In this document: positions 25,842 through 35,011 of the stretch, piece after piece
Layout of the letters: every line of letters starts with the position of its first letter
Numbering within the stretch: position 1 is the first letter of the stretch
Source: Pirellulales bacterium
Lineage (GTDB): Bacteria; Planctomycetota; Planctomycetia; Pirellulales; JACPPG01
DNA length: 64,000 nucleotides
Reading direction: 5' to 3'
NCBI GenBank assembly: GCA_036499395.1
Contig: DASYDW010000099.1
Span: 1-64,000, forward strand
Made by a program: the position numbers and the translations under genes
The notes under the pieces: model-generated
What the model was told of the DNA's origin: nothing
Database searches by the model: none
Seen by the model: only the letters and a program-made list of their open reading frames with translations

Positions 25842-26437
25842 TGGGACACCTTTAAAATGTGCTCGCGTAATACTTGTCGCGCATGAAACAACCGAGATTT
25901 CACCGTGCCCGGCGCAATGCCCAGCGCAACGGCAATCTGATCGATGCCGAAGCCTTCAACGTAGCGCAGTTCCAAGATGGCCAGTTGTTCGGCGGGCAGT
26001 TGTCGAAGCGCGGTGCGCACGGTATCAACCACGTCAGCCTTGCCCGAGGATTCTAATGCGGGGGATTCCGTTGGCTGCGAGTGGGCCCAATTCGCTTCGA
26101 CTTGTCGTCGGCGTTGCTGTTTTCGAATCCAGAGGCCACTACAGCGAGTCACGATTCGATAGGCCCACGGGCCAAAACGAGCCGGATCATCTAAGCCGTT
26201 CAGCCCACGAGAAATGCTTAGCCAAGCTTCTTGCATTACGTCGTTCGCCACATCGTCCCTGCCAGTCAGCCTCTTCGCGTGCCGAACGAGCCGGACATGC
26301 CAGATGCGAACCAACTGGGGCATTGCATCGCCTTGGCCTCCCTGGGCGCGGAGGACGAGCAACTCAGTCAATACCTGGCACGCTCGATCTGTCATGGTTT
26401 CTAAATTAGAGTGTCGCGAGCCCGTTGCGCGGTTCAT
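25838..26437 (-). CDS. ECF RNA polymerase sigma factor
   Basis: A sigma-70 family ECF protein of up to 199 residues. Region 2 is seen in NDVMQEAWLSISRGLNGLDDPARFGPWAYRIVTR, and region 4 in LRQLPAEQLAILELRYVEGFGIDQIAVALGIAPGTVKSRLFHARQ, including the helix-turn-helix. It lacks regions 1 and 3. The start is unclear: ATG 26437 and an in-frame ATG at 26395 both lack a good ribosome-binding site. ECF factors direct RNA polymerase to a small regulon when their anti-sigma releases them; the coupled membrane protein downstream is the candidate partner. No target promoter could be proposed. Confidence 0.92.
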   Translation of the reverse strand: MNRATGSRHSNLETMTDRACQVLTELLVLRAQGGQGDAMPQLVRIWHVRLVRHAKRLTGRDDVANDVMQEAWLSISRGLNGLDDPARFGPWAYRIVTRCSGLWIRKQQRRRQVEANWAHSQPTESPALESSGKADVVDTVRTALRQLPAEQLAILELRYVEGFGIDQIAVALGIAPGTVKSRLFHARQVLREHILKVSQ

Positions 26438-26715
26438 GAATTTCGCCGAGAAATAATAATCTGCCGGCTATTCCAAGTGTTGCAAAGCCTCGACGTGGGA
26501 CTTGAGCTTAGGCCAGCTCGCAAAACCGGAAATTTGCCGGGGATCGCCTTCTGCGAATCGTGGCGTACAATTGGTTCGTATCGCGATCCGGAAGATCCGC
26601 ACGCCGCGTTTTCCAAGTCACTCCTGCCGCAACAACTGGTTCGGGCCAGGTGGGGGTGATGCGACGTGCTCCGCGATCGCTTTCGTAACTGCACCCCAGC
26701 AGTCGCCCGAACCTC

Positions 26716-28935
26716 ATGGCCACGATTTTCGAACAACTGACGATTGCTTTGCAGCACCATCAGGCGGGCCGACGCCAGGCTGCCGAGCAAATGTACCGCC
26801 AGATTCTGGCAGTCGATCCCCAGCAACCCGACGCGCTGCATCTCTTGGGAGTGATGGCGCACGAGGCGGGGCAGCACGACGTAGCGATCGACTACATCCG
26901 CCGCGCCATCGAATTGCGCGAAACGGCCAGCGTCTTTCACGTCAATCTCGGAAACGCGTACCAGGCCCAAGCCAGGCGTGATGAAGCAGTCGCCTGCTTC
27001 CGACGAGCACTCACGCTGAACCCCGATTTCCCCGAGGCCCACTGCAACCTGGGGAACGCCCTCAGGGACCAGGGAAAGATCGCCGAAGCCGTGGAGTCAT
27101 ACCATCGGGCACTCGCGATACACCGCAACTATGCCGAGGCCCACAACAATCTTGGCAACGCCTGGCAGCTTCAAGGCCGGCTCGACGAAGCGATCGCTTG
27201 CTATCGCCGCGCACTCGAGGCAAGACACGACTACGCCGAGGCACACAATAACCTGGGCACCGCTCTGCTGGCTCGGCAGGAACCGGACGAAGCCGTGGCC
27301 AGCTACCGCCGCGCGATCGCCGCGAAAACCAACTACGTCGAAGCGTACTACAACCTGGGCATTGCCCTCAACAGCCAGGGCAAGCACGACCTGGCTGTCG
27401 CCTGCTACCGCACGGCAATCGCGCTCCGGCCGGACTTTATCGCGGCGTACAACAACCTCGGCAATACCTGGAAAGAACAGGGGAAGATCAGCGACGCCAT
27501 CGCCTGTTATCGACGAGCGCTCGAAATCAACGCCGACTTTCTCGACGCGCTCAATAACCTCGGCAATGCCTTGCAGGAACAGCGCGAACTCGACGGAGCG
27601 GTCGCATGCTTCCGCCGCGTGATCGAGCTCAATCCCGATTTTGTCGAGGTACGAAATAATCTGGGTTGTGTTCTCCGTGATCAGGGCAAGCACCGGGAAG
27701 CCGCGGACTGCTTTCGGCAGATCTTGCAACTTCGGCCCGACTTCGCCGAAGCGCAGCTCGGTCTCGGCAGCTTGCACGAGCAACTGGGGGAATTCGCCGA
27801 GGCAGAAGCAGCGTTCCGCACAGCGCTACAAATTCAACCGTCTCTCGCCCAGCCCCACGGCTGTTTGGCGAATCTGCTTCGCGGCAAGCTGTCCGAGTCG
27901 GATCGCGTGGCACTCGAAGAACGAATCGCAGAGCCGGAGTTAAGTCCCGACCCGCGGGCGGAATTATCTTTCGCCCTCGCGCAGGTTCTGGACGCGCAGG
28001 GTGAATACGCCCGCGCGGCGGGATTCTTGCGACAGGCCAACACCCTGCAGTTACAAAGCCAGCCCGGTTATCGTGCTTACGATCCGAAGACGCACGAACA
28101 ATTGGTCGACTTCTTGATCCAGACGTTCGATCGCGAGTTCTTCGAACGCATCGCAGGCGCGGGGCTCGACAGCCGACAGCCGGTGTTCATCTTCGGCCTG
28201 CCGCGCTCGGGCACGACCTTGGTCGAGCAAGTGCTGGCCAGCCATTCGCAAGTGTACGGCGCCGGCGAGCTGCAGCTGGCCCATCAAACATTCGCGGGCA
28301 TCCCGGCCGCGCTCGCTCGCCGCAACACGCCGCAGCAAGGCACAACTCTGAACGGCCTAGCTCAGAACAACACAACTCGGCTCGATGCTCCCACCCTGCA
28401 ACTTCTCGCGAGCCAGCATTTAGAAAGGTTGCAGGCGATCGCCGGTGACCACGCGCAGCGAATCGTCGATAAGATGCCCGACAATTATTTGCACCTTGGT
28501 TTACTGGCCGCGATGTTTCCTCGGGCTACGTTCATCCATTGCCGCCGCACTCTCGCGGACGTGGCCCTATCATGCTGGATGACTAATTTCTTCGATATTC
28601 GCTGGTCCAATGATTTTGGACACATTGCCGGGCGCTTTCGGCAATACCTCCGCATGATGGATCATTGGCAAGCCGTGTTGCCGGTGTCGATTCACGAGGT
28701 CGACTACGAAGAAATGGTATCAAACCAGGAGCACGTCTCGCGCAGGCTGGTCGCGGCCTGCGGTCTCGATTGGGAACCAGCCTGCCTGGAGTTCTATCGC
28801 ACGCAACGGCAGGTCCGCACGGCCAGCAGCACCCAGGTTCGGCAACCGATCTATAAGCGATCGTTGGCCCGCTGGAAAAACTACGAGCGCGAAGTGCCGG
28901 AACTATTCAAGGCCCTGCCAGGCAATCCGATCTAG
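26716..28935 (+). CDS. TPR-repeat sulfotransferase
   Basis: A 739-residue protein of two parts. Residues 4-440 contain about twelve tetratricopeptide repeats with regular 34-residue spacing and the W.LG..Y/A..P pattern (YAEAHNNLGNAW, DEAIACYRRAL). Residues 488-735 are a sulfotransferase domain: the PAPS 5'-phosphate loop FIFGLPRSGTTLVEQVLASH at 491, and a later FIHCRRTLADVALSCW stretch typical of the 3'-phosphate motif. Family knowledge: such proteins move sulfate from PAPS to a sugar or protein, with TPRs holding the target. There is no signal peptide. The arylsulfatase at 35.7 kb may act on similar sulfated material. Confidence 0.9.
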   Translation: MATIFEQLTIALQHHQAGRRQAAEQMYRQILAVDPQQPDALHLLGVMAHEAGQHDVAIDYIRRAIELRETASVFHVNLGNAYQAQARRDEAVACFRRALTLNPDFPEAHCNLGNALRDQGKIAEAVESYHRALAIHRNYAEAHNNLGNAWQLQGRLDEAIACYRRALEARHDYAEAHNNLGTALLARQEPDEAVASYRRAIAAKTNYVEAYYNLGIALNSQGKHDLAVACYRTAIALRPDFIAAYNNLGNTWKEQGKISDAIACYRRALEINADFLDALNNLGNALQEQRELDGAVACFRRVIELNPDFVEVRNNLGCVLRDQGKHREAADCFRQILQLRPDFAEAQLGLGSLHEQLGEFAEAEAAFRTALQIQPSLAQPHGCLANLLRGKLSESDRVALEERIAEPELSPDPRAELSFALAQVLDAQGEYARAAGFLRQANTLQLQSQPGYRAYDPKTHEQLVDFLIQTFDREFFERIAGAGLDSRQPVFIFGLPRSGTTLVEQVLASHSQVYGAGELQLAHQTFAGIPAALARRNTPQQGTTLNGLAQNNTTRLDAPTLQLLASQHLERLQAIAGDHAQRIVDKMPDNYLHLGLLAAMFPRATFIHCRRTLADVALSCWMTNFFDIRWSNDFGHIAGRFRQYLRMMDHWQAVLPVSIHEVDYEEMVSNQEHVSRRLVAACGLDWEPACLEFYRTQRQVRTASSTQVRQPIYKRSLARWKNYEREVPELFKALPGNPI

Positions 28936-28965
28936 CGACGAGCCGCGGGCCGACATCGAAAACAG

Positions 28966-29514
28966 CTAACGTCTCGGCTCGTACCGCATCGCCACCGCCC
29001 CCGAGGCAAACTCGTGCCGGCCGATAAGCTTCAGGTCGACGCGCCGCGATATCCCAGCGAACAACGTTGGGCCGTGCCCCACCACGACCGGATGCACGAC
29101 GAACTCGTACTCGTCGATCAATCCTAATTCGGCGAGCGTCCGCGGAAGCTTTACGCCGCCGGTGAACAATCCCTTGCCCGGCTGACGTTTGAGTTGCTCA
29201 ATCGCCTGTGCCAGATCCCCACGCACGAGTTCCGCGTTCCAATCAACCCGGTCCAGTGTACTCGACACGACATACTTCTGTGCCGCGTCGATCGCCTGGG
29301 CGAAGGGCTTTATCGAATCAGGCCATGCATCGCTTTGCACCGGCGGCCGGAACGCGGTCTCCATCATTTCATAGATCACACGGCCGAACACCAGCGCATC
29401 GGCACGCCGCAGGTTTTCCGTCGCATGACGATGCAATTCCTCGTCCGGCACGATGGTCCGATGATCGCAACACCCGTCGAGCGTAACGTTGATGGAATAG
29501 CGAAGGGGTCGCAT
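28966..29514 (-). CDS. RibD C-terminal/dihydrofolate reductase-like protein
   Basis: A protein of 182 residues beginning MRPLRYSINVTLDGCCDH, which is the family opening (a strand then S-x-D-G). Further markers are RRADALVFGRVIYEMM, the KGLFTGGVKLPRTLAELGLIDEY segment and the VVHPVVVGHGPTLF strand near the C-terminus, which correspond to the nucleotide-binding fold. The longer upstream open frame is low-complexity and is not taken as part of the gene. It is distantly paralogous to the gene at 409. Substrate unknown. Confidence 0.87.
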   Translation of the reverse strand: MRPLRYSINVTLDGCCDHRTIVPDEELHRHATENLRRADALVFGRVIYEMMETAFRPPVQSDAWPDSIKPFAQAIDAAQKYVVSSTLDRVDWNAELVRGDLAQAIEQLKRQPGKGLFTGGVKLPRTLAELGLIDEYEFVVHPVVVGHGPTLFAGISRRVDLKLIGRHEFASGAVAMRYEPRR

Positions 29515-30036
29515 GGCGTAAGAATACCGATCGCGTGAGGACGGATTAACTTCAGATGAGACGAAAAGCATGCGGCCGGCAACGGCCGAAGCGCAGCGGC
29601 GTAAACGGCCAAAGGGCCTCGAAGCGTCGCACCGCACGCATCCGACACGGAACGCACATATTGTTACGCAACCCAAGCAACCTCGCCATCACAGTCGGCG
29701 GATTTTAACGGCCGTACCAAGACACCAACAACTAAGTGCTCCGGAAGAGAATGCTGTCTCGAATAAGCCCTCGCCCCCACACGAAGTGCCGCCTGAATAC
29801 CCCTCTCCCCCCGCGGGGGAGAGGTCAGGGTGAGGGGGCGAGCGCCGCGCTACAGCAGAATCTCGATAATCCGTCAGCTTCCTTTTGTTTGCTACCTGTC
29901 GTTTGCGGATTGCCACCCCCACAGACGGTAACCATAATGCTGACTCAATGTGCTAAGCATTGTGAAATCCGTTTACTAGCTCATTAGAACGACATCGCGA
30001 CCGGGCATACCGTCGCGCACCTCAAGGGACTTGCTC
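29515..30036. other. Intergenic region containing dispersed palindromic element
   Basis: About 520 bases between divergent genes. The middle carries the palindromic element described separately. The part from 29850 to 30000 is less GC-rich and may hold the promoter of the HAF-repeat gene, with AAGGGA at 30024-30029 as its ribosome-binding site. No additional gene was seen. Confidence 0.5.
29750..29845. repeat. Dispersed palindromic repeat, copy 1 of 3
   Basis: The core at 29795-29840 reads GAATACCCCTCTCC, then a palindrome CCCCGCGGGG extended by GAGAGG, then TCAGGGTGAGGGGG. The upstream 45 bases also resemble those before copy 3 (CCCTC.CC.C..CACGA spacing), so the full element is about 95-110 bases. 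Confidence 0.75.
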
Positions 30037-31152
30037 ATGAAGTTCAGAATGGCGGTTATCGTCTGTTGCCTGGGTGGTTATGCAATGCTCCCTACCGCGA
30101 TCGCGTCGGCCGACACATCGTACAGCGTTACGGACTTGGGCTTGCTCCCTGGCACCACCTCGGCTGACGCCGATGCTATCAACGATAACGGGCAAATCGT
30201 GGGCACAACGTATCTCAGTTCAGGCGCCACGCAGGCCTTTCTCTACGAAGGTCAGGGCCCCATGCAAAAGCTCTCCACGCCGACGGCCTCTCGAGGTTAC
30301 GCAATCAATAACAGCGGACAGGCTGTTGGCGACTTCAACGATCGGGCCGCGGCCTTCGCGGCGGACGGAACGCCCATCCCCCTCAATGGACTAAACCCGC
30401 AGTTCCAGAGTTCCGCCGAAGCCATTAACGACAGCGGCGAAATCGTGGGCGCTGTCTTCACGAACTCGAGTGTCCTGGACGTCCAAGCCTACAGTTATTC
30501 CGGCGCCGGCCCGGCACAACTTCTCGGCACACTCGGCGGCACCTACAGCAATGCCACCGGTATCAATAACAGTGGGCAAATCGTCGGCATGTCCTACTTG
30601 AGCGATGGCGAACGCCACGCCTTTCTTTACAACGGCAGCGGCCCGCTGCAGGATCTCGGCACGCTCGGGGGACCCTATAGCGGCGCCGAAGACATCAACA
30701 ATCACGGGCAAGTCGTGGGCTTCGCCGCCATCAACGGCAATGACAACCATGCGTTTCTCTATAGCGGCAATGGCCCCATACAAGATCTGGGCATTCTTCC
30801 CGGCGAATCGTTTGGCCACGCGTACGCGATCAACGACAACGGCGACATCGTGGGCAATTCTCGCGATGCCGATCTCGTATGGCATGCGTTCATTTACACC
30901 ACCGGCCAGATGTTCGACTTGAATACTTTGGTCGGTCCGGCTCCGAGTTTTTGGATCGAGGCCGCGCTCGGCATCAACAACCTCGGACAAATCGTCGGCT
31001 ACGGCCCCGACGCGACAGGCCAGGAACACGCCCTGCTACTGACCCCCGTTCCTGAACCGACGACCCTGGCCCTGTGCATCATCGGGCTACTTGGCGTACT
31101 GGCCCACTTCGGACAGCGACGGACAAAAGTTCGCAGCGCTGTTCAGGATTGA
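30037..31152 (+). CDS. HAF-repeat PEP-CTERM protein
   Basis: A 371-residue exported protein, starting ATG 30037 seven bases after AAGGGA. A signal peptide (residues 1-27) is followed by about seven HAF-type repeats (TIGR02913): GTLGG.YS.A..INN.GQIVG.. and HAFLY.G.G, with conserved Asn-Asn/Gly-Gln-Val-Val-Gly turns. The C-terminus PEPTTLALCIIGLLGVL followed by QRR is a PEP-CTERM signal. Such repeats probably form beta-propellers; the role is unknown. It overlaps by four bases a possible small gene that follows. Confidence 0.88.
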   Translation: MKFRMAVIVCCLGGYAMLPTAIASADTSYSVTDLGLLPGTTSADADAINDNGQIVGTTYLSSGATQAFLYEGQGPMQKLSTPTASRGYAINNSGQAVGDFNDRAAAFAADGTPIPLNGLNPQFQSSAEAINDSGEIVGAVFTNSSVLDVQAYSYSGAGPAQLLGTLGGTYSNATGINNSGQIVGMSYLSDGERHAFLYNGSGPLQDLGTLGGPYSGAEDINNHGQVVGFAAINGNDNHAFLYSGNGPIQDLGILPGESFGHAYAINDNGDIVGNSRDADLVWHAFIYTTGQMFDLNTLVGPAPSFWIEAALGINNLGQIVGYGPDATGQEHALLLTPVPEPTTLALCIIGLLGVLAHFGQRRTKVRSAVQD

Positions 31153-31487
31153 TAAAACGCGAAGCGCCGAGCGGCCACGGCCTACATCCCTCGCCCGACG
31201 AGTTCAGTCGCGACCTGGTCATCACGTCGGCGCTAGACGAAGAAGGGAATCGAACCATAGTAGGTGCCCGTTCGCACTGCGTGCGGATTTTCCGGGCTGA
31301 CCCCACCGTGGATGAATTCACCAGCCAAGGGGGCGTGTACTGGCGCTTTCACGAATCCGCAGGCAAGGTAAAGCTCAAAACTCTACGAGGCTGGGATCAT
31401 CTTCTTCCATCTGGCTCGATCGTGATGCTGGTGCGGGATGATGAAGTGGTGCGTCTCTACACGATGTGGCCAGACTTTCGGTGTTGA
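31149..31487 (+). CDS. Possible small hypothetical protein overlapping the HAF gene
   Basis: An open frame of about 112 residues starts at a TTG overlapping the preceding stop (TTGA), with CAGGA a few bases upstream. The C-terminal half, around YWRFHESAGKVKLKTLRGWDH, is protein-like with good amphipathic pattern, but the N-terminal half is weak. No family is recognised. It may be a real coupled gene or chance. Confidence 0.35.
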   Translation: MIKREAPSGHGLHPSPDEFSRDLVITSALDEEGNRTIVGARSHCVRIFRADPTVDEFTSQGGVYWRFHESAGKVKLKTLRGWDHLLPSGSIVMLVRDDEVVRLYTMWPDFRC

Positions 31488-31688
31488 AGCCGCGCGTCGT
31501 TGGCCCAAACATTTCCCCTCGATAAGCCACACGTGCGCAGCCGCCACGACGGTATCGATACATAAACCTCGCAAGCGAGCGAGAGTCGACACACTCCCAA
31601 AAGTTGCTCCGCAGATCGCCCCGGTCACGTTTAGCCAAGCGCGCCGCACGATTAATTCAATCACTTTTGCAGCTCGCCCACTGAGCAG
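31488..31688. other. Gap between convergent genes
   Basis: Two hundred bases between the possible small gene and the end of the minus-strand membrane-anchored protein. No hairpin with T-run and no gene was found. Confidence 0.4.
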
Positions 31689-33272
31689 TCACTCGAAATC
31701 GACCAGGTACCGATACCGGCTTGTCGTAATCTCGCCCCCTTTTTCCGCTAGCTCGTCCCCAATTTCCGTCACCCGCCCGACACGCGCCCGCGTTGCATAC
31801 CAGCGCCCGCGCGGTGATTGGGCCGTTTCGTCGATGGTCCACACTTGCACGTCAAATGGTTCGCGTTCCTTTTTGAAGCGCAGGTCCTGGCGCAGGATCA
31901 TGTGTCCTCGATCCGGCGCGATCCAATACGCGGCGTCGTTGAATCCGACGGCCGTTTCCAGTCGCACGCGCACCAGCTTTGTCCCGGCGGGACCCATCTT
32001 GGGCTCGTCTTCCAGCGTCACCACCACGTCGGGATTATCAAACTCAGGCACGACTCCTTCCCACGCATGGCCGGTTATCGTCGGAAAGCCGACCTGGTGC
32101 GGCACCGCGTGGGCGTGGGCCCCTTCGGTCAACGGCATTTTCAGAATCTGTTCCTGCCACCACATTTCGGCATCCGCCGGCACTTTCAATTCTTTCGACC
32201 ACACCCGCTGGCGCAGCGCGATCAACTGGTCGAGATCGTACGTCCTGACCTGCGGACCTTCGTGGCTCATTTCCACGCGAAAGGCGAAGTGCACGTCCCG
32301 GTCATCGGCCGTGGTGTGCAGCGTCATGCACGTATAAGGTTCGATGGGCAGCGCCCGGGCTCGCGCGTAGGTCGCCAGCAATTCCTTGAGCATCCCTTCG
32401 TTGCCGGCCGGTTTGCGGCGCTTGTCCACGAGCTTCGCGCTCCGCGGCACGCCCAGTGCGAAAATGTCCGTCGGCCCACTCTCGGGATAATCGAGCGTGA
32501 ACGTTCGCTCGGGCGCCGGATCGTTGGCGGCCATTTTCTCCGTGCTCACCATTTCGAAAGGGAGCCCGGTCTGCGGATTAACGCGAAACGTAACATGCCA
32601 TTCCCCGTTACGTTGCGGGTCGCGGCACTTAAAGGAAAACTCGTGCCACCGTCGTCCTCCTTCGTTCACTGCGCGGCGCTCGCGATCCAGGATCTCGTGC
32701 TTCGTCGTCGGCGGTGCCTCGTCCGTCTCGCCGGCCATGACCAGCGTTAAAAGCAGCTCAATGAATCCCAGCTCGCTGGTCTGCGAGTCGCGCGTGTTGG
32801 CCACCTGCAGAGCGTCTTCCTGCGGATCGTAGCTCCAGCTTTCCTGCTGCGCCAGATCAATCCAGCGCGCGCGCTTGCCGAATTTGTTCGCCGCGCGGCG
32901 TGCTTGGGCCGAGAACCACATCTGCGGCAGTCCCTCGTCGGGCGTCGGCACGCCGTCGGGTAGCTTGAGCGTGATGTGGACCCACGCCTTGCCGCGCAGT
33001 TTTTTCGCCGTTTGAGCCCAGGCGTCATGCGAGTTCATCGTCAGTACGAGCGCGGCAACCGCCGCGGCAGCCAACCCGCCCGCCAGGTACGCGGACAAAC
33101 GTCGATACCGCTGCGGCGCGCGCGCCGGCGCTGCGATCTCTAAGCCAATCGCCCGGCGCCCCACGCGCTGCACAGCCTCGCTGGGGGGCAGCGTGTAGCG
33201 GATACGCTCGACCGCTTCGGCAAGCGGCGATTCGAACGGTTCGAATTCGGCTGGCTGGTACGTTGTGTTCAT
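31689..33272 (-). CDS. Membrane-anchored exported protein coupled to an ECF sigma factor
   Basis: This 527-residue protein has a cytoplasmic N-terminal segment of about 62 residues, a single membrane helix (YLAGGLAAAAVAALVLTM) and a large periplasmic part. The architecture matches anti-sigma proteins, and the start overlaps the sigma-factor stop by four bases. The periplasmic part contains beta-rich stretches, such as WHEFSFKCRDPQRNGEW and ERTFTLDYPESG, reminiscent of lipoprotein-carrier-like domains, and shows an internal duplication (residues about 80-300 and 305-520). No catalytic motif was recognised. Role as sigma regulator is inferred from position and topology. Confidence 0.75.
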   Translation of the reverse strand: MNTTYQPAEFEPFESPLAEAVERIRYTLPPSEAVQRVGRRAIGLEIAAPARAPQRYRRLSAYLAGGLAAAAVAALVLTMNSHDAWAQTAKKLRGKAWVHITLKLPDGVPTPDEGLPQMWFSAQARRAANKFGKRARWIDLAQQESWSYDPQEDALQVANTRDSQTSELGFIELLLTLVMAGETDEAPPTTKHEILDRERRAVNEGGRRWHEFSFKCRDPQRNGEWHVTFRVNPQTGLPFEMVSTEKMAANDPAPERTFTLDYPESGPTDIFALGVPRSAKLVDKRRKPAGNEGMLKELLATYARARALPIEPYTCMTLHTTADDRDVHFAFRVEMSHEGPQVRTYDLDQLIALRQRVWSKELKVPADAEMWWQEQILKMPLTEGAHAHAVPHQVGFPTITGHAWEGVVPEFDNPDVVVTLEDEPKMGPAGTKLVRVRLETAVGFNDAAYWIAPDRGHMILRQDLRFKKEREPFDVQVWTIDETAQSPRGRWYATRARVGRVTEIGDELAEKGGEITTSRYRYLVDFE

Positions 33273-33772
33273 GATCGCTCTCCCTGGTCCAAGACGTTCA
33301 ATTCGCTCATCAATTGCTGCCGCGCTTTGTACAACGCCGTTGACACGGCCTGCGGCGAGATCTGCAGGCTGGCGGCAATTTCGCCGCGCGACAGTTGCTC
33401 GAACGCCGCCAGCGTGAACACCGCCGCCTGCTGGTCGGGCAACTGTGTCACTGCGCCGCGCAGTCGCTCGGCCAGCTCGCGGGCCACGGCCTCTTCGAAT
33501 GGCCCCTCGTCTGTCGCCCGATCGTCGTCACATAGGGCTCGCGCGCTACGCGCCCGCCGCAGCCGATCGATGGCTCGCAACGTCGCCATCCGCACCAACA
33601 AGCCGGTCCAACCATCGACGCCGCCGCGGCGATGCAACTGGTACGCCTCGACGAACACGTCCTGCGCTACGTCTTCGGCATCGTGCAGCGAGCCCAAAAT
33701 GCGCACCGCGATCCGCAGCACCTGCTCCTGGTGCTTCTCGACAATCTCTCGCCAGTTGGGCCGCTTTTCCAT
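33269..33772 (-). CDS. ECF RNA polymerase sigma factor
   Basis: A 167-residue ECF sigma factor. Region 2: ILGSLHDAEDVAQDVFVEAYQLHRRGGVDGW. Region 4: VTQLPDQQAAVFTLAAFEQLSRGEIAASLQISPQAVSTALYKARQQL, which replaces the usual TVKSRLFRAR by a variant with AVSTALYKAR. The start ATG at 33772 is the first in frame. It is the upstream gene of a two-gene operon with the membrane-anchored protein, overlapping it by four bases, the same arrangement as the sigma pair at 25.8-26.4 kb, though the two partners differ in size and topology. Confidence 0.92.
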   Translation of the reverse strand: MEKRPNWREIVEKHQEQVLRIAVRILGSLHDAEDVAQDVFVEAYQLHRRGGVDGWTGLLVRMATLRAIDRLRRARSARALCDDDRATDEGPFEEAVARELAERLRGAVTQLPDQQAAVFTLAAFEQLSRGEIAASLQISPQAVSTALYKARQQLMSELNVLDQGERS

Positions 33773-33961
33773 CCGTCCCCTTCGCTGTGAGTCAGCCGAC
33801 CGTCTGCTCTATACAACTAATCGCGGCAGACGCCACGCGGATTACCGCGAAATGCCGCGAATCGCCGGCGGACCAGGATAAAATGCCCTCGTCGTGGCGT
33901 GGACCACCCCCGATCGACGACATCCACCACGCCGCGCGTCACGGCACCCTGGCGACGGCCG

Positions 33962-35005
33962 TTACTTCGCGACGTCGCGCACGGCATTGGGCTTGGACGG
34001 TCTGGAATGAGCCGCGGAAGCCACGACAAATTGCCGACCTGCGATAACGACCGCCACGATCAACGGAATGCCGACACAGGCGAGTCGCTGCACGGCACGC
34101 CAGCCCGGCGCAAAGGCGTTCAGCCGAGGCAATTCAACCATCCATGCGAAAAGCGGAGCGACCAGCAGACATACGGCCAGCGCGGTCGACAGTGTGCCGA
34201 AAAAACGCCCGATCAGCACTATCGAAAAGTTTCCGATCACAGCGATTCCCAAGCTGCCGCGAGTCAGCGATCGCGGTGCGTTGACATACGCGGAAAGTGC
34301 CGCACCTGTCATCGCTCCGGCCAGGCCCAGTCCCAAGAGTCCCCCTAAGAAGTATCCGGACAGCATGACGGTGATCGCCGTCGCGAACGCATCGAGAATC
34401 AACACGCCATAAACGGTCAGCGTCGACGTTCGCGCTTCGAGCATGCTAAGAGCCACCCATATCAGGATCAGCATCGCCGCCAGCCCGCACAAAATCATGG
34501 TCGCTTCCAACGGAGTCCATTCCGCAGAAGTGCGACCCTGCAAAACGGCCAGGTAGACCGTGTTGTGCAATAGGATCGGCGCCACGATCGCTGCCAGAGC
34601 AATGCGCATGAGCCACGCCATGCGCGTCGAACTGACAACCACGGCCAACGTCTCGACCAGGATTGTCAGTGGCACCAGCAGCGTGAGAAACCGCGCACGG
34701 TCTTCGAGGGCCGGCCAATGGGGCCACTGGTCGGTTGCCCCGCTGGCGGCCAAGACCCCCGCGCCAATCGCCCAGCTCCAGCGAGCACTATCGCTACGCG
34801 ACATGTATATACCGTCGCGCTGCGGCATGTATACACTGCCGCGCCGCAACAGCCAGGCGACTAAACGCATGACCGTGGCCGCGACTACTGCGCCGACGAG
34901 GACCGCCTTTGCCAGCACCGTGACGTCAAACATGGGCCGCGTCTGCAACAATGGAGAGCCGTTAAGGCGCACGTACCAAGTCGCGCCGCGGGAAGCCCAC
35001 GACAC
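33962..35005 (-). CDS. Polytopic membrane protein of unknown function
   Basis: Up to 347 residues with about nine to ten hydrophobic segments (for example VLAKAVLVGAVVAATVM, LTLLVPLTILVETLAVVV, ALAVCLLVAPLFAW), few charges in between and a basic C-terminus. GTG 35005 is taken because it starts six bases after the stop of yceI and has AAGG about eight bases upstream; ATG 34933 is the alternative. No transporter signature was recognised. Coupled to the YceI gene, it may help deliver or use the YceI ligand, but this is only contextual. Confidence 0.6.
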   Translation of the reverse strand: MSWASRGATWYVRLNGSPLLQTRPMFDVTVLAKAVLVGAVVAATVMRLVAWLLRRGSVYMPQRDGIYMSRSDSARWSWAIGAGVLAASGATDQWPHWPALEDRARFLTLLVPLTILVETLAVVVSSTRMAWLMRIALAAIVAPILLHNTVYLAVLQGRTSAEWTPLEATMILCGLAAMLILIWVALSMLEARTSTLTVYGVLILDAFATAITVMLSGYFLGGLLGLGLAGAMTGAALSAYVNAPRSLTRGSLGIAVIGNFSIVLIGRFFGTLSTALAVCLLVAPLFAWMVELPRLNAFAPGWRAVQRLACVGIPLIVAVVIAGRQFVVASAAHSRPSKPNAVRDVAK

Positions 35006-35011
35006 AGCACC

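Noticed and set aside
31240-31270. A GAATCGAACC stretch resembling a tRNA T-arm complement
   Set aside because: No acceptor, D or anticodon arm can be built around it.
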